Source: Thermincola carboxydiphila
GTDB taxonomy: Bacteria; Bacillota; Thermincolia; Thermincolales; UBA2595
Length of the DNA stretch: 64,000 nt
Assembly: GCA_016841725.1 (NCBI GenBank)
Contig: JAENYP010000001.1
Span: 310,001-374,000 of the forward strand
Reading direction: 5' to 3'
The position numbers and the translations under genes are program-made. The stretch's first letter is position 1. Each line of letters starts with the position of its first letter. The notes below the pieces were generated by a model. That model ran no database searches, had not been told where the DNA came from, and saw only the letters and a list, made by a program, of their open reading frames with translations. This document shows, piece after piece, positions 38,861 to 49,829 of this stretch.

Positions 38861-39736
38861 TTATGGCTCCAGTGCGTACGACCTGCCGCCATTAGCTTTA
38901 TATCCTCTCCGGGTTGCCACAACATCCAGGAAAACAGTCTCAATATCAGCCATTTCCGATAATTCAGGCATCCCTCCCGTTTCATCCAATATCACCTTGA
39001 GGTAACTCCCGCAAGCTTCACAGACATCAATCCGGCAGCCGGGAATATCATCAACAATAATTACTGACAGTAAATTATGGTCTTCATTGAGGCAATAAGG
39101 GCACTTCAACCTCTTGCAGAGCCATTCATGTCCACATAAGGAACAGTGTAAATACCTCTGCCCATCATGTTTTGCAGCCCTTCCCAAATCAGGGCTGCCG
39201 CCACAAACGGGACAGACCGGATGGTTTTCCGCTGCCGTAACCTGCCCCGCTTCAAAACTGCAGACAAAAGCCTTCAGGAAGGGTTTAATTGAGTTGGTGA
39301 AGATGAATTTCAACAGACCGGGATTAATATCCGGGGTAGCAGACAGCCTTTTTCCATAAATACTTTCACTGAGGGTTTCATCAAAGCTTCTATTATCACT
39401 GCGGTTAACAGCCTCAGCAAAAAACTGACTCAGCAAAGGGCCAGGTATCCTCTCAATTGCTGCCAGCCCCTCCAGCCCGGGTCGGTGTCGGGCAATCATA
39501 CCGGTAATATCATGAAACACTCTGATAAACAGTCCGGTATCAAAAACAGGCTGAATTTGCTGAAGCAGCGAAACTTTAGAAACTGCTGCCCCGGAGCTGC
39601 CCGCAGTTCCGGATGCTTTCAGGCTAAGACTGCATTTTTCAACATAACTTTCCTGAATCGCTCTTAATTCCCCGTAAAAGTCCAGCAGCTCATGAGGGAT
39701 TCCTGCCTTCTCAATATAACCCTGCAAAAACACCAC
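38861..39736 (-). CDS. fdhE: Formate dehydrogenase accessory protein FdhE
   Basis: CPVCGGSPDLG...RYLHCSLCGHEWLCKRLKCPYCLNEDH...DVCEACGSYLKVI. Confidence 0.9.
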   Translation of the reverse strand: MVFLQGYIEKAGIPHELLDFYGELRAIQESYVEKCSLSLKASGTAGSSGAAVSKVSLLQQIQPVFDTGLFIRVFHDITGMIARHRPGLEGLAAIERIPGPLLSQFFAEAVNRSDNRSFDETLSESIYGKRLSATPDINPGLLKFIFTNSIKPFLKAFVCSFEAGQVTAAENHPVCPVCGGSPDLGRAAKHDGQRYLHCSLCGHEWLCKRLKCPYCLNEDHNLLSVIIVDDIPGCRIDVCEACGSYLKVILDETGGMPELSEMADIETVFLDVVATRRGYKANGGRSYALEP

Positions 39737-39741
39737 CCCTA

Positions 39742-40659
39742 TCAGAAGTTTGCCTGACCGGCATACAGAATTACCACCCTGGTAAGAAAACTGCCTACCA
39801 GGATAAGGACTGCCGATAACACAGGCACAACAGTATTGATTACATTTTTCTTACTTGAAGCCAGTTCATATATTTCCATGACAAGGGGCACTACCAGTCC
39901 GAAAGCCACTATGCCCAGCCAGAAAAGTGTGCTGAATTCGCCATTGAGCAACAGGGCGGCTGATTCGGGCGCAGATGAACTCAACCTTATCATTAGCATT
40001 ACAAAAACTATCAGCTCAAGAATATCAACAAGGGCGTCAGCCTTGGAAAAGGTATAAATAAGGCTTCGGTCTGATTTTGTGGCTGCCAGTATCAAAATAA
40101 TGCTGGAAAGACCGGCAGAGGTCGCCGACAATAGAAAAAGGAGGCCCAAATAAGGGGTACCGTTCCACATAGGCGCCGCAGTACTTGCCAGCAAGACCCC
40201 GGTGTAGCAGGCAATTAAAACAGCAAAGGGCAGAGCTAAATAGCCCAGTGTTTTCCGCAGTCCCGGCCGGGACGTAAAATATTTCAAAACTGGCCATCCC
40301 CTGGTAAAATCCTCTTCAGCCAGCCAGGTAAGGACATACCCACCGCCAAATATGGTAAATGCCGTCAGCAGCCAGGTTCCGAGAGACATGGTGGAACTCA
40401 GTCGGAACAGGGGCAGGAAATTTTCTCCCAATACAAAGTGCCAGAAACTGAGCGGCCTTCCCAGGTCAATAATCAGCAGCAGAAGACCCATAATTATCAG
40501 TGGCACTCCGATGTATGCCCCTATCTTGGCGATTCTCTCATATTTCCCCTTACTAAAGGTGTTTGCCAGAATACCCGTATAAAATGCCGCTACTCCATCA
40601 CCGGCCACAAACAAATATATAGCTATAATTACCGGCCATGCGATTTCATGCATTACCAT
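39742..40659 (-). CDS. NrfD/PsrC-like membrane subunit (formate dehydrogenase)
   Basis: Paralogue of 27650..28567; multi-TM. Confidence 0.87.
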   Translation of the reverse strand: MVMHEIAWPVIIAIYLFVAGDGVAAFYTGILANTFSKGKYERIAKIGAYIGVPLIIMGLLLLIIDLGRPLSFWHFVLGENFLPLFRLSSTMSLGTWLLTAFTIFGGGYVLTWLAEEDFTRGWPVLKYFTSRPGLRKTLGYLALPFAVLIACYTGVLLASTAAPMWNGTPYLGLLFLLSATSAGLSSIILILAATKSDRSLIYTFSKADALVDILELIVFVMLMIRLSSSAPESAALLLNGEFSTLFWLGIVAFGLVVPLVMEIYELASSKKNVINTVVPVLSAVLILVGSFLTRVVILYAGQANF

Positions 40660-41434
40660 CCACCTCCGTTCCAGCTGACTTATCAGGCGCTTTCCCGCGC
40701 TCCCGGAAGATTAACCAGAATGGGGCAAAGGCAACCACCCCTACTCCGGCCAGTGCATGCAGCCAGTTGTCAAACAGTCCTGCAGTGGCAGCCCGGGGAT
40801 TTGCCGGCAGCCCGTAAATTTCCGGTTCATCATCCAGGACGTAAATCACATGCAGACCGCCCAGCTCATTCTCACCATAGACCCGGGCATTAACTCCTAA
40901 GCCGCGCAGATCAGATACCCTCTGCTTTGCCTGGGTAAGCATCTTGCCCCGGTCGCCGAAACTGATGGCTCCAGTGGGGCATGCCTTGGCACATGCCGGT
41001 TCCATTCCGTTCTCAATCCTCTCATAACAGAACCGGCACTTCCTGCTGCTGCCCGTTTCTTCAGATAAGCCTATGGCACGGAAAGGACAGGCAACGACAC
41101 AGTTTTTACAGCCAACACAGCGGTCATCATTAAAAACTACCATTCCCCTGTCAGTCTTCTGGATGGCCCCGGCAGCACATACTGCCTGACAGCTGGCCTC
41201 AGTGCAGTGCATACACTGTTCTTTTCTGAAGAGGAATCTCATTTTGCCACTGTCTTCCTTTTCAATAAACCGTACCCTTGTCCAGGTATCTCCGCCAATC
41301 CGGGGCGGGTTCTCATAACTGCCGGAAAAGCCTGTCTTAACTGCAGGCAGCCCGTTCCACTGCTTGCAGGCTACCTGACAGCCGCGGCAGCCCGTACATT
41401 TGGAAACATCTACACACATCGCAAGTTCTGCCAT
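40646..41434 (-). CDS. 4Fe-4S iron-sulfur subunit of formate dehydrogenase
   Basis: MCVDVSKCTGCRGCQVACKQWN; four Cys clusters; no signal peptide. Confidence 0.92.
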   Translation of the reverse strand: MAELAMCVDVSKCTGCRGCQVACKQWNGLPAVKTGFSGSYENPPRIGGDTWTRVRFIEKEDSGKMRFLFRKEQCMHCTEASCQAVCAAGAIQKTDRGMVVFNDDRCVGCKNCVVACPFRAIGLSEETGSSRKCRFCYERIENGMEPACAKACPTGAISFGDRGKMLTQAKQRVSDLRGLGVNARVYGENELGGLHVIYVLDDEPEIYGLPANPRAATAGLFDNWLHALAGVGVVAFAPFWLIFRERGKAPDKSAGTEVDGNA

Positions 41435-44400
41435 TTATACCGCCCTCCTTACATCAACCAGAAACGCCTTATATTCAGGAATCATCGTGTTGCCGTCACC
41501 GATATGCGGAGTCAGCTTATTGGCGATTTCTCCTGTTGCAATTCCCTGGTAGCCAAAGTGCCACGGCAGTCCTACCTCCTCAACCTGTTTCCCGTTAATT
41601 AGGAGAGGTTTAAAACGCTTGGTGACCAGGGCATATGTAGTAATTTCCCCCCTGGCACAGGATATCACAACCTTATCCCCGTTTTTGATCCCCCTGGCTT
41701 TGGCAAGGGATTCACTCATCTCCACAAACATATCAGGGAACAGTTCTGCCAGCCAGGGGAGGTTCCTGGTCATCTGTCCGGCCTGCCAGTGCTCTGAAAC
41801 ACGATAAGTTGTGCCGATAATCGGGAACCTGTCAGGTGACCCCTGTTCATTCATGGCTGTCTTCGGCACCTTAACCACCGGGTTAAGCTGGACGCCGGAC
41901 AGCGAGTTATTTACTGGGCTCTCCCATGGTTCATAGTGTTCAGGAAAAGGCCCTTCCTTCATTTTAGTGGTAAACAGCCCCCCCACTGTCTCCGGAAGCA
42001 TAATAAAGGGATTGGTCCCTCCGGGTTCTGCAGGCGCGAGGACGGCATTGAAGTCAGGGACATCCAGTCCCACCCACTTTCCTTTTTCACCTTTGAGGAT
42101 ATCACCTTTGGCGGGGTCCCACCAAATTAACTTGGAGTCATCAGACCAGGGCCTTCCTTCATAGTCTGCTGAACAGCGGTTGTACAAAATTCTGCGATTG
42201 GCCGGCCAGCTATAAGACCAGTTCAGGCAGTTCCCCAAACCGCCTTCATCTGTGTTGTCACGTCTCTGCGAAAGGTTCTTCCCTGCTTCGGGGTACATCC
42301 CGCAGAAAACCCAGTTTCCGCTGCAGGTAGAGCCATCATCTGACAGTTTAGCAAAACCGGGCACCTGTTTCCCGGTGAAGACATTGTATCCGTTGATTTC
42401 CCTGGCTACCTTATCGATATCAGGTTCATCACTGTCACCATAATCCCATAAAAGGTGTTTGATGGGGGCGGCAGCAGGGCTGCTCTCATTTTCATAAAGT
42501 TTTTTAACTCTCTTGAAAAGGCTGTTTATAATCCAGCCGTCAGATTTGGCATCATTAACCGGCTCAATTGCCTTCCAACGCCACTGAATCCACCTTCCGC
42601 TGTTGGAAACTGTCCCCTCTTTTTCAACGGAAGAGGCGGCAGGGAGCAAAAATACCTCTGTCTTAATATCAGCAGGGCGGGCGCCTGCTTTCTCGGTCCA
42701 GAAGGTCGAGGTCTCTGTCTCCCAAAGGTCAACACAGACCAACCATTCCAGATTTCCCAAAGCCTTTGCTTCTTTGTTGGCATTGGGACCGCCAACCACA
42801 GGATTCTGCCCAAAACAGAACATTCCCTTGATTTTCTCTTCATAAAGGGCCTCAAAAACTGAAATATGCGAATAATTAACCTGGGGGTCAATCTTGGGCA
42901 GGTATTGATAAGCAAATTCATTATCTTTAGTAGCATTGGGGCCCCAAAAAGCCTTCAACAGGCTGACCATAAATTTTGGTTTATTGGACCAGTAGCCTGT
43001 TTTCGGGGTCTCTGTCTCAAGATATGAGGCAAGAGTAGCATACTGAGGCGCAGCTGACGGAAGGTTAAGATAGCCCGGGATAAGGTGAAACAGGAGCGCC
43101 ATGTCTGTGGATCCCTGGACGTTTGCTTCTCCCCTGAGTGCATTAATGCCTCCACCGGGAACACCGATATTACCCAACAGCAGCTGCAGCATGGCATAAG
43201 ACCTTATATTCTGCGAACCCACGGTATGCTGGGTGGCCCCCATGGCATACAAAATAGTGCCGGCTTTGCCGCGGGCGCCGGTGGCAGCATAGGTATCGGC
43301 GATTTCCATATAAACACCTTTGGGAGTTCCCGTTATCCTGCACACAGTATCAATATCATAGCGCGAATAGTGTTTTTTCAGCAGCTGGAAAACAGTCCTG
43401 GGATGCTGCAGGGTCTCATCTTTGAGGGGTTGTCCTGCAGAATCCGTCTTGTATTTCCATGTGTCTGAGCTGTATTTGCGGCTTTTACTGTCATAACCGC
43501 TGAAGATTCCGTCTTTAAAATCATACCGGTCGTCAATGATAAAGGCGGCATTGGTATATTTCCTTACATAAGCTTCATTAAACATCCTGTTTCTCAGAAT
43601 ATAGTTAATCATTCCGCCAATAAAAGCTATATCTGTACCTGACCTGATCGGGGCATAAATATCAGCTTTGGCTGAAGTACGGGTAAACCTGGGATCGACA
43701 CTGATAATCCTGGCTCCGCGCTCTTCTCTGGCCTTGGTCAGCCACTTAAAGGACATGGGATGATTCTCAGCTGCATTGCTCCCAATAATCAGGGCACAGT
43801 CAGTATTTTTCAGGTCGATATAGTGATTAGTCATCGCTCCTCTGCCAAATGAAGGTGCCAGACCGGCAACCGTAGAGGAGTGTCAGATACGTGCCTGGTG
43901 TTCAAGATAGACCAGGCCCATGGAACGCATGGTTTTTGTCAGCAAATAGCACTCTTCATTGTCTAGGGCGGCGCCTCCCAGACAGGCAATACCCTCTGTG
44001 CGGTTAACGGTGACCTCAAGGTCGCCTCCTGTCTGGGGATCTTTGACTTTTTGACTGCTGATAAAAGTATTGTCCCGGGTCTGTTTAACTTTTTCAGCTA
44101 TCCGGTCCATAACCCAGTCCCATTCCCTGGTCTCCCACTTACTGCTTCCGGGAGCCCTGTAAAGAGGCTTGCCCAGCCTTCGTTCATTATTGGCTATCTG
44201 GTATAGTGATGACCCTTTGCTGCAAAGAGAACCCCGGTTAATGGGGTGGTCCGGGTCACCTTCGGTATTAATCACCTTACCATTTTCAACATAACATAAG
44301 ATCCCACACCCACAACTGCAGTAAGGACAAATAGTAGGTACTATCCGGGCAGACTTTATCTTAAAATCCATAACCTTTGCAGCCACAGGTTCCAGGTCAA

Positions 44401-44476
44401 ACCCCAATTCTCCAAAGACCAGGCCCAGGCCCGTCGCTCCGGACAGTTTCAGAAAACCTCTTCGTGAACACTTCAT
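41435..44476 (-). CDS. fdhA: Selenocysteine-containing, Tat-exported formate dehydrogenase catalytic subunit (UGA=Sec at 43883..43885)
   Basis: ORFs 43883..44476 and 41435..43834 are one frame split by UGA: ...[36 protein letters not shown]...; Tat motif SRRGFLKLS; CPYCSCGCG cluster. Confidence 0.95.
43837..43880 (-). promoter_or_regulatory. Bacterial SECIS element in fdhA
   Basis: Starting 3 nt after the UGA: CTCCTCT ... AGAGGAG 7-bp stem, with apical GGTTGCC-GGTCT-GGCACC; GGUC-type loop as in known fdhF SECIS. Confidence 0.85.
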
Positions 44477-44813
44477 AGTAATTCCTCCCTTCGATAACTT
44501 TGCCTTGGAGTAATCAAGGCCAATATTGCCGCTTCACCTCCCTTGCAGTATTCATGTTAATTTCCCGGAATGCGGGAATCTTAATATGCAGCCAAATTAG
44601 TTCACCTAGTTCAGTATGTTTTTGACTAATACTAATCTTCAACAAAATAATAATCCAAACAACAAAAGACAGGAATACACCCCCTGTCCGCGTTATTAGA
44701 CTCTATTGGCACTTTTATGTATATATTTCGACACATTTTGCCATTTTCCTTCTCAAATATTACATCTTATGGCAACAAATTTATTATTTTTATTATTAAA
44801 ATTCCATAAAAAA

Positions 44814-44840
44814 AGGGGCCGCCGTTACAGCGGGCCCTTA
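44814..44840 (-). terminator. Terminator after selB
   Basis: AGGGCCCGCTG-TAA-CGGCGGCCCCT followed by T run on the minus strand. Confidence 0.75.
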
Positions 44841-44869
44841 AAATTACACTATTTCAATATTTACCTTGA

Positions 44870-46777
44870 TTAATAGAGGACTCTTTTATCATCAATGCGC
44901 CTGGTGATTTTCTCCTTATCAAAATAACCCATCACCGGCAGTGCAAACTTCCGGGACGTATTCAACAGGTCCCGGGCTTCTCCAAGAGTTATTTCCCCTT
45001 TCTCCTCAAGAAAACCTACCAGAAGTTCCCTGGCCTTGTCAAGATTCGTCCTATGTATTAATACATTATCTTCAAGCTTAACCAGAACCTTTTTGTTGAG
45101 GAAGTAACTCAGTATTTCTTCACTTTCTGCCGGGACCAGCCTGTGCCTGGATTTAATATCTTCCCACCCCGGTGTCTGGAAACCTGCAGAAAGATAGTCT
45201 GCCTCAATTTTGCGGAACAACTGAACCTGTTCACCCTGGGGTTCAGGCTGAAAACCCTTTTTAGCTATGTTTTCACCTGTAATGCCGATTACCTCATCTG
45301 CCTGATAAATGTCCATCAGGGCACTGAAAAGCTTGTTACTCATTCCCGGAAAGTACCTGCTCCTGATTTCTTCCTTTGAGATCCCCGGCCTCAGGGGATA
45401 AACAGCGTGATATTTTCCCAGTGCTGCTGCAATCTCGTCAGCTTTTTGGCTGTAAGAAGAATCCAACATATAATAAATCTTGTTTTCTGAGGTAAATTGC
45501 CTTAAAAGACCCTGGGATATCAGCTTGTTTATGGCCTCTGCCGTTGTGGCCTCATCAAATCCTCCGCCGCGCTCCAGGTCATCTCGTAAATATGCAGCCT
45601 GCCCGGAGGACAGCATAAACTGGTGCAGAAGTTCTTCCGGAGTCCCTTTTGCCTTGGTGCGCAGAATCTCAATAGTTTCCGCGTGAAACCGCTTCCGTTT
45701 GGGGGGAGCCGAATCAATAACCTTCCCCCCTCCAATGGTGGTCATTGGAGAATATGACCTGATTACCAGCAAATCATCCCGAGCAGCCACAATGGCGTCC
45801 TCACATTCCAGTTGGATAAATCCTGATTCGCCAGGCTCCAGTTCATCCTTTTCCAGGAGGATAACCCTGGCCAGAATTTCTGAAGTCCCTATATGTACCC
45901 TGACTCTGGCTCTGTTAGCCAGGGGTTTTTTGATGCCTGAAATGAGTTTAAGCTGCACATCAAGGCGGTGTGAGGAGTTAAGCATCCCCGGAGCGGCGAT
46001 TACACTCCCCCGGGTTATGTTTTCACGTTCTGTACCGGCCAGGTTTACGGCAACCCGCTGACCCGCCAGCGCTTCTTCGACCTTACTGCCATGGACCTGA
46101 AGTGTCCTCACCCTGGCTTCTTCCATATCAGGCAGAATTTCCACCACATCGCCAAGCCGCAATCTTCCCGAAAGCAAAGTCCCGGTAACCACTGTGCCAA
46201 AACCGGTCTTGGAAAATACCCTGTCAACAGGCATCCTGAAATATCCGGCAGCAGGACGTTCCCGGAGATTTTCCGCTGTCCTGTCGATTAACGCAATGAG
46301 TTCCCTGATACCTTCTCCGGTAACCGAGGATACCGGCACAACAGGAGCATCTTCCATCACTGTCTCCTTCACCAGTTCCCTTACTTCCTCCTGGACAAGG
46401 TCCAGCCATTCCTCATCAACCAGGTCTTTTTTAGTAATTACGATGATACCTTTCTGAACCTGAAGCAGATCAATAATATCAAGGTGTTCCCTGGTCTGGG
46501 GCATTATCCCTTCATCAGCAGCCACTACCAGGATTACCAGATCCATCCCGCCGACTCCGGCCAGCATATTTTTAATAAACCTTTCATGTCCGGGTACATC
46601 GACCACACCGGCCAAAACTCCGCTGGGGAGTTGAAAGGGCGCGAAACCCAACTCAATAGAAATTCCGCGTTCTTTTTCCTCCTTCAGACGGTCTGTTTCC
46701 TGACCCGTGAGGGCCTTTATAAGCCTGGTCTTACCATGGTCAACATGTCCGGCAGTACCAATTATGAAGTGCTTCAT
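44870..46777 (-). CDS. selB: Selenocysteine-specific translation elongation factor SelB
   Basis: [41 protein letters not shown]-terminal winged-helix repeats. Confidence 0.96.
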   Translation of the reverse strand: MKHFIIGTAGHVDHGKTRLIKALTGQETDRLKEEKERGISIELGFAPFQLPSGVLAGVVDVPGHERFIKNMLAGVGGMDLVILVVAADEGIMPQTREHLDIIDLLQVQKGIIVITKKDLVDEEWLDLVQEEVRELVKETVMEDAPVVPVSSVTGEGIRELIALIDRTAENLRERPAAGYFRMPVDRVFSKTGFGTVVTGTLLSGRLRLGDVVEILPDMEEARVRTLQVHGSKVEEALAGQRVAVNLAGTERENITRGSVIAAPGMLNSSHRLDVQLKLISGIKKPLANRARVRVHIGTSEILARVILLEKDELEPGESGFIQLECEDAIVAARDDLLVIRSYSPMTTIGGGKVIDSAPPKRKRFHAETIEILRTKAKGTPEELLHQFMLSSGQAAYLRDDLERGGGFDEATTAEAINKLISQGLLRQFTSENKIYYMLDSSYSQKADEIAAALGKYHAVYPLRPGISKEEIRSRYFPGMSNKLFSALMDIYQADEVIGITGENIAKKGFQPEPQGEQVQLFRKIEADYLSAGFQTPGWEDIKSRHRLVPAESEEILSYFLNKKVLVKLEDNVLIHRTNLDKARELLVGFLEEKGEITLGEARDLLNTSRKFALPVMGYFDKEKITRRIDDKRVLY

Positions 46778-47643
46778 TTACGGTCCTCCGAATCCCTGCT
46801 GTCACCGCGGTCCACTATATCACGGTATATTTTTTCCACATTGCCGTCATCATTGCCGTCATCATTGCCGTCATCATTGCCGTCATCTACATCTGGGGCG
46901 GCTTCAGCCTCAGGCAGGGCTGCTTTCTGTTTCCTGCCGGGCCGCACCAGGTAAGCAAGCCATATGCTTATCTCATATAACAGATACATAGCTCCACCCA
47001 TTATGCCCTGGGTTATCATATCAGTAGTTGGGGTAACCACAGCCGCGATGGCGAACACAGCCAGTACGGCAAACTTCCGCTTTGATGCCAGAAACCCGGG
47101 AGTGACTACTCCCATTCTGGCCATGGCAACGATAACCAGGGGCATTTCAAATATGACCCCAAAGGGCAGCAAAAACCAAATGGTAAATGAAAGGTATTTG
47201 CTTAAAGAAAGCATGGGAGCCAGGCCTTCTCCGCCAAAGCTGAGGAGAAATTTTACGGCATAGGAAAAAACGGAATAATAGGCAAATGCAATCCCACCCA
47301 CAAACAGCAGCACCGAAACCGGTATAAATAAAATCAGGTAGCGTTTCTCGTGGGTATGCAGGGCAGGAAGCACAAATTTCCAAAACTGGTAGGCAATCAC
47401 CGGTGAAGCAAAAATAATGCCTGCCACAACTGAAATCTTCAGGTAAGCTGTTAAAGCCTCTGTAGCAGTTATAAATACAAGGTCATAATTCAGCCTTTTA
47501 ACCGGCGCCACCAGCAGGGCCAGTATTTGCTCCCGTATCATCCACCCTAATACCGCGCCTGGGATGACGGAAACAAAACTTACAATGAAAACCCTCCTTA
47601 GCGCCTCAAGGTGGTCCAAAATAGACATCGGTTTATCACTCAA
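46774..47643 (-). CDS. tatC: Twin-arginine translocase subunit TatC
   Basis: MSILDHLEALRRVFIVS, six-TM pattern; unusual acidic GNDD-repeat tail. Confidence 0.94.
   Translation of the reverse strand: MSDKPMSILDHLEALRRVFIVSFVSVIPGAVLGWMIREQILALLVAPVKRLNYDLVFITATEALTAYLKISVVAGIIFASPVIAYQFWKFVLPALHTHEKRYLILFIPVSVLLFVGGIAFAYYSVFSYAVKFLLSFGGEGLAPMLSLSKYLSFTIWFLLPFGVIFEMPLVIVAMARMGVVTPGFLASKRKFAVLAVFAIAAVVTPTTDMITQGIMGGAMYLLYEISIWLAYLVRPGRKQKAALPEAEAAPDVDDGNDDGNDDGNDDGNVEKIYRDIVDRGDSRDSEDRK
46839..46886. repeat. 12-bp tandem repeat x4 (CATTGCCGTCAT) in the tatC 3' end
   Basis: Four perfect contiguous units read directly. Confidence 0.97.
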
Positions 47644-47664
47644 GCAAAATCACCTCTAGCCCGT

Positions 47665-47868
47665 TTACTTTTCCGTTTTATCTGTATTTGAATCATCCGG
47701 GTTTTTTGCTTCATCTGTTTCCTCCTTGGAGCCCTTTCTGAAATTAGAAAGCATTTCCCCAAAGGAGCGCCCAATATCAGGCAGTTTTTTAGGGCCAAAA
47801 ATTACCAATACAATGACCAAAATCAGAATTAATTCTTTTGCACCAAGCATCCCAAAACCGAAGACCAT
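47665..47868 (-). CDS. tatA: Twin-arginine translocase subunit TatA/E
   Basis: MLGAKELILILVIVLVIFGPKKLPDIGRSFGEMLSNFRKG; start at MVFGFG preferred. Confidence 0.93.
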   Translation of the reverse strand: MVFGFGMLGAKELILILVIVLVIFGPKKLPDIGRSFGEMLSNFRKGSKEETDEAKNPDDSNTDKTEK

Positions 47869-47896
47869 AATTATCCCTCCATTTCCCAAGATGTCT

Positions 47897-48976
47897 TTAA
47901 TAATATTTTAAAATATCATACCCCGTATTTCGTTGTGCGGGGGTATAGCCTGCATCCCTGATGCTGTGTATAATCTCATCCATAGGAACCCGGTTGCTGA
48001 CCCCGGCCGCCCTGACAACGTTTTCTTCCAGCATGGTGCCGCCAAAGTCGTTGGCCCCAAAGTTTAAGGAAACCTGGGCCATCTTGGCCCCCTGGGTTAC
48101 CCATGAAGCCTGGATATTGGGCACATTATCAAGCATCAGCCTGGATACGGCCAGAGTTTTCAGGTAATCCACACCGGTTGCTGTTTTACCGCCAAGCCTG
48201 GTGTTCAGAGGCTGAAAACTCCATGGGATAAATGCCCTAAACCCACCTGTACGGTCCTGGGCATCCCTGACCCGGACCAGGTGCATGACACGCTCCTCAA
48301 GTGTCTCCACACTGCCGAACATCATTGTGGCGGTGGACTTCATGCCCAGTTCATGAGCAGTTATCATTACATTCATCCATTCTTCCCAGGAAATTTTATC
48401 TGGACTAATATATTTTCTGACCCTATTGTCCAGAATTTCAGCTCCACCGCCAGGGATTGAAGCCAACCCTGCCTCACGCAGCCTGACCAGAACTTCACGC
48501 ACCGGAAGCCCGGTAATTTTGGAGAAATGGGCTATCTCCGGTGGTGAAAAAGAGTGAATGTCAATATCAAACCTTTCTTTAATGCCATGCAGCATGTCCA
48601 GGTAGTACGTAAACGGCAGTTCCGGATGAAGCCCGCCCTGCATGAGTATCTGGGTTCCGCCGCAGGCAACAGTTTCCCTGATTTTATCATAAATTTCATC
48701 ATAACTCAAAACATATGCATCGGGGTCCCCTGCAGAACGGTAAAATGCACAAAACCTGCACCCGGTAGTGCATATATTTGTATAGTTAATATTTCTGTCA
48801 ATAACAAAGGTGACCACCGGCTCCGGATGAAGCCTTTTGGTGACAGATGAAGCAGCCAGCCCCAGCAGGATTATTTCATCTGATTTGAGAAGGGCAACAC
48901 CCTCTTCAAGTTCCAGCCTCTTACCGGCAACAGCATTTTGAAGAATTCCTGCTATAGATTTACCCAATTTCTTCAC
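47897..48976 (-). CDS. mqnC: Cyclic dehypoxanthinyl futalosine synthase (radical SAM)
   Basis: NYTNICTTGCRFCAFYR; GGLHPELPFTYYLDM; operon context. Confidence 0.9.
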   Translation of the reverse strand: MKKLGKSIAGILQNAVAGKRLELEEGVALLKSDEIILLGLAASSVTKRLHPEPVVTFVIDRNINYTNICTTGCRFCAFYRSAGDPDAYVLSYDEIYDKIRETVACGGTQILMQGGLHPELPFTYYLDMLHGIKERFDIDIHSFSPPEIAHFSKITGLPVREVLVRLREAGLASIPGGGAEILDNRVRKYISPDKISWEEWMNVMITAHELGMKSTATMMFGSVETLEERVMHLVRVRDAQDRTGGFRAFIPWSFQPLNTRLGGKTATGVDYLKTLAVSRLMLDNVPNIQASWVTQGAKMAQVSLNFGANDFGGTMLEENVVRAAGVSNRVPMDEIIHSIRDAGYTPAQRNTGYDILKYY

Positions 48977-49829
48977 CCCAGATATTTAACTTAACCCGTT
49001 CTTCGATCAGCCCGCTTTTATATGCATAATCATAAAACGTCAGGAGCGCCTTTTGCTCTTCCTCACCAAAACTGTACTTGATAGTTTCAAAGTACCTTTT
49101 TAAGACCTTCAGGGGCAGGCCGGTCTTTTGGTGTGCCTTATCAACCAAAGCAGGAATATTGGCAAAACCATACTCCTTAGCTTTGATAAATGCATTACTG
49201 ATGTTTGCTACCTCTTCCGGATGTGCCTCAACGAAATTCCGGTTAATCACCCATAAGGCAAAAGTCATTTGGTGTCCGGTAAATTCCTTCCATGCTGAAC
49301 CCAGGTCCGTAATATGTAAGGACTCACCGCCCTGCTTTCTGACAGCCTCTCCGGCTAAAAGGGCATCATCCCCTATCAGGAGAGCAGCATCCGATTCCTT
49401 CAGCATCTGCTTCAGGTCCGGATCCTCCAGAGAATACTGAACCTCCTCATGGTAATAATGTTCAAACAGTATTTTTAGCAGCGCCACTGAAGTTGCTGAC
49501 GATGTCGGCAGACTGACTTTCAGTCCGTCCAATTCCGTTACCGGGACCTTACTGAAAAGGAGAATGCTCTCAACCGCTCCGTCAGCGCTGATGGAGACTT
49601 CCGGAAGAATCACGGCCTTTTCGCTGTGTCTGGCAAACTCAATAGATGAGATTGGGGTAATATCCAGTTTGCCGTCAATAAACATTTTATTCATTTTGGT
49701 CGGCGGTCCCTTGACCATTTTAGCAGCAATAGGGACCTGTCCCTGTTCAATAGCATAGTATACAGGCAGACAATTTATATAATCAATATAACCCAGCCGG
49801 ATTTCGCTCAATTTAAAAGCCCTCCTCAA
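48960..49829 (-). CDS. mqnA: Chorismate dehydratase / menaquinone biosynthesis protein
   Basis: RLGYIDYINCLPVYYAIEQG; ISSIEFARH; overlaps the mqnE and mqnC frames. Confidence 0.88.
   Translation of the reverse strand: MRRAFKLSEIRLGYIDYINCLPVYYAIEQGQVPIAAKMVKGPPTKMNKMFIDGKLDITPISSIEFARHSEKAVILPEVSISADGAVESILLFSKVPVTELDGLKVSLPTSSATSVALLKILFEHYYHEEVQYSLEDPDLKQMLKESDAALLIGDDALLAGEAVRKQGGESLHITDLGSAWKEFTGHQMTFALWVINRNFVEAHPEEVANISNAFIKAKEYGFANIPALVDKAHQKTGLPLKVLKRYFETIKYSFGEEEQKALLTFYDYAYKSGLIEERVKLNIWGEEIG

Noticed and set aside
43883-44476. Truncated 197-aa molybdopterin oxidoreductase pseudogene
   Set aside because: The stop is a UGA at the Sec site with a SECIS hairpin and selB nearby; it is the 5' part of a functional fdhA.
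44562-44578. TTCCCG-N5-CGGGAA palindrome upstream of fdhA as a sigma-54 site or riboswitch
   Set aside because: No GG-N10-GC element with acceptable flanks was found between 44477 and 44870, and no Moco or c-di-GMP aptamer; left as an unassigned small palindrome.
44480-44869. selC tRNA-Sec near selB/fdhA
   Set aside because: No tRNA-like fold or tRNA-Sec sequence could be recognised; no tRNA was confidently found in the window.
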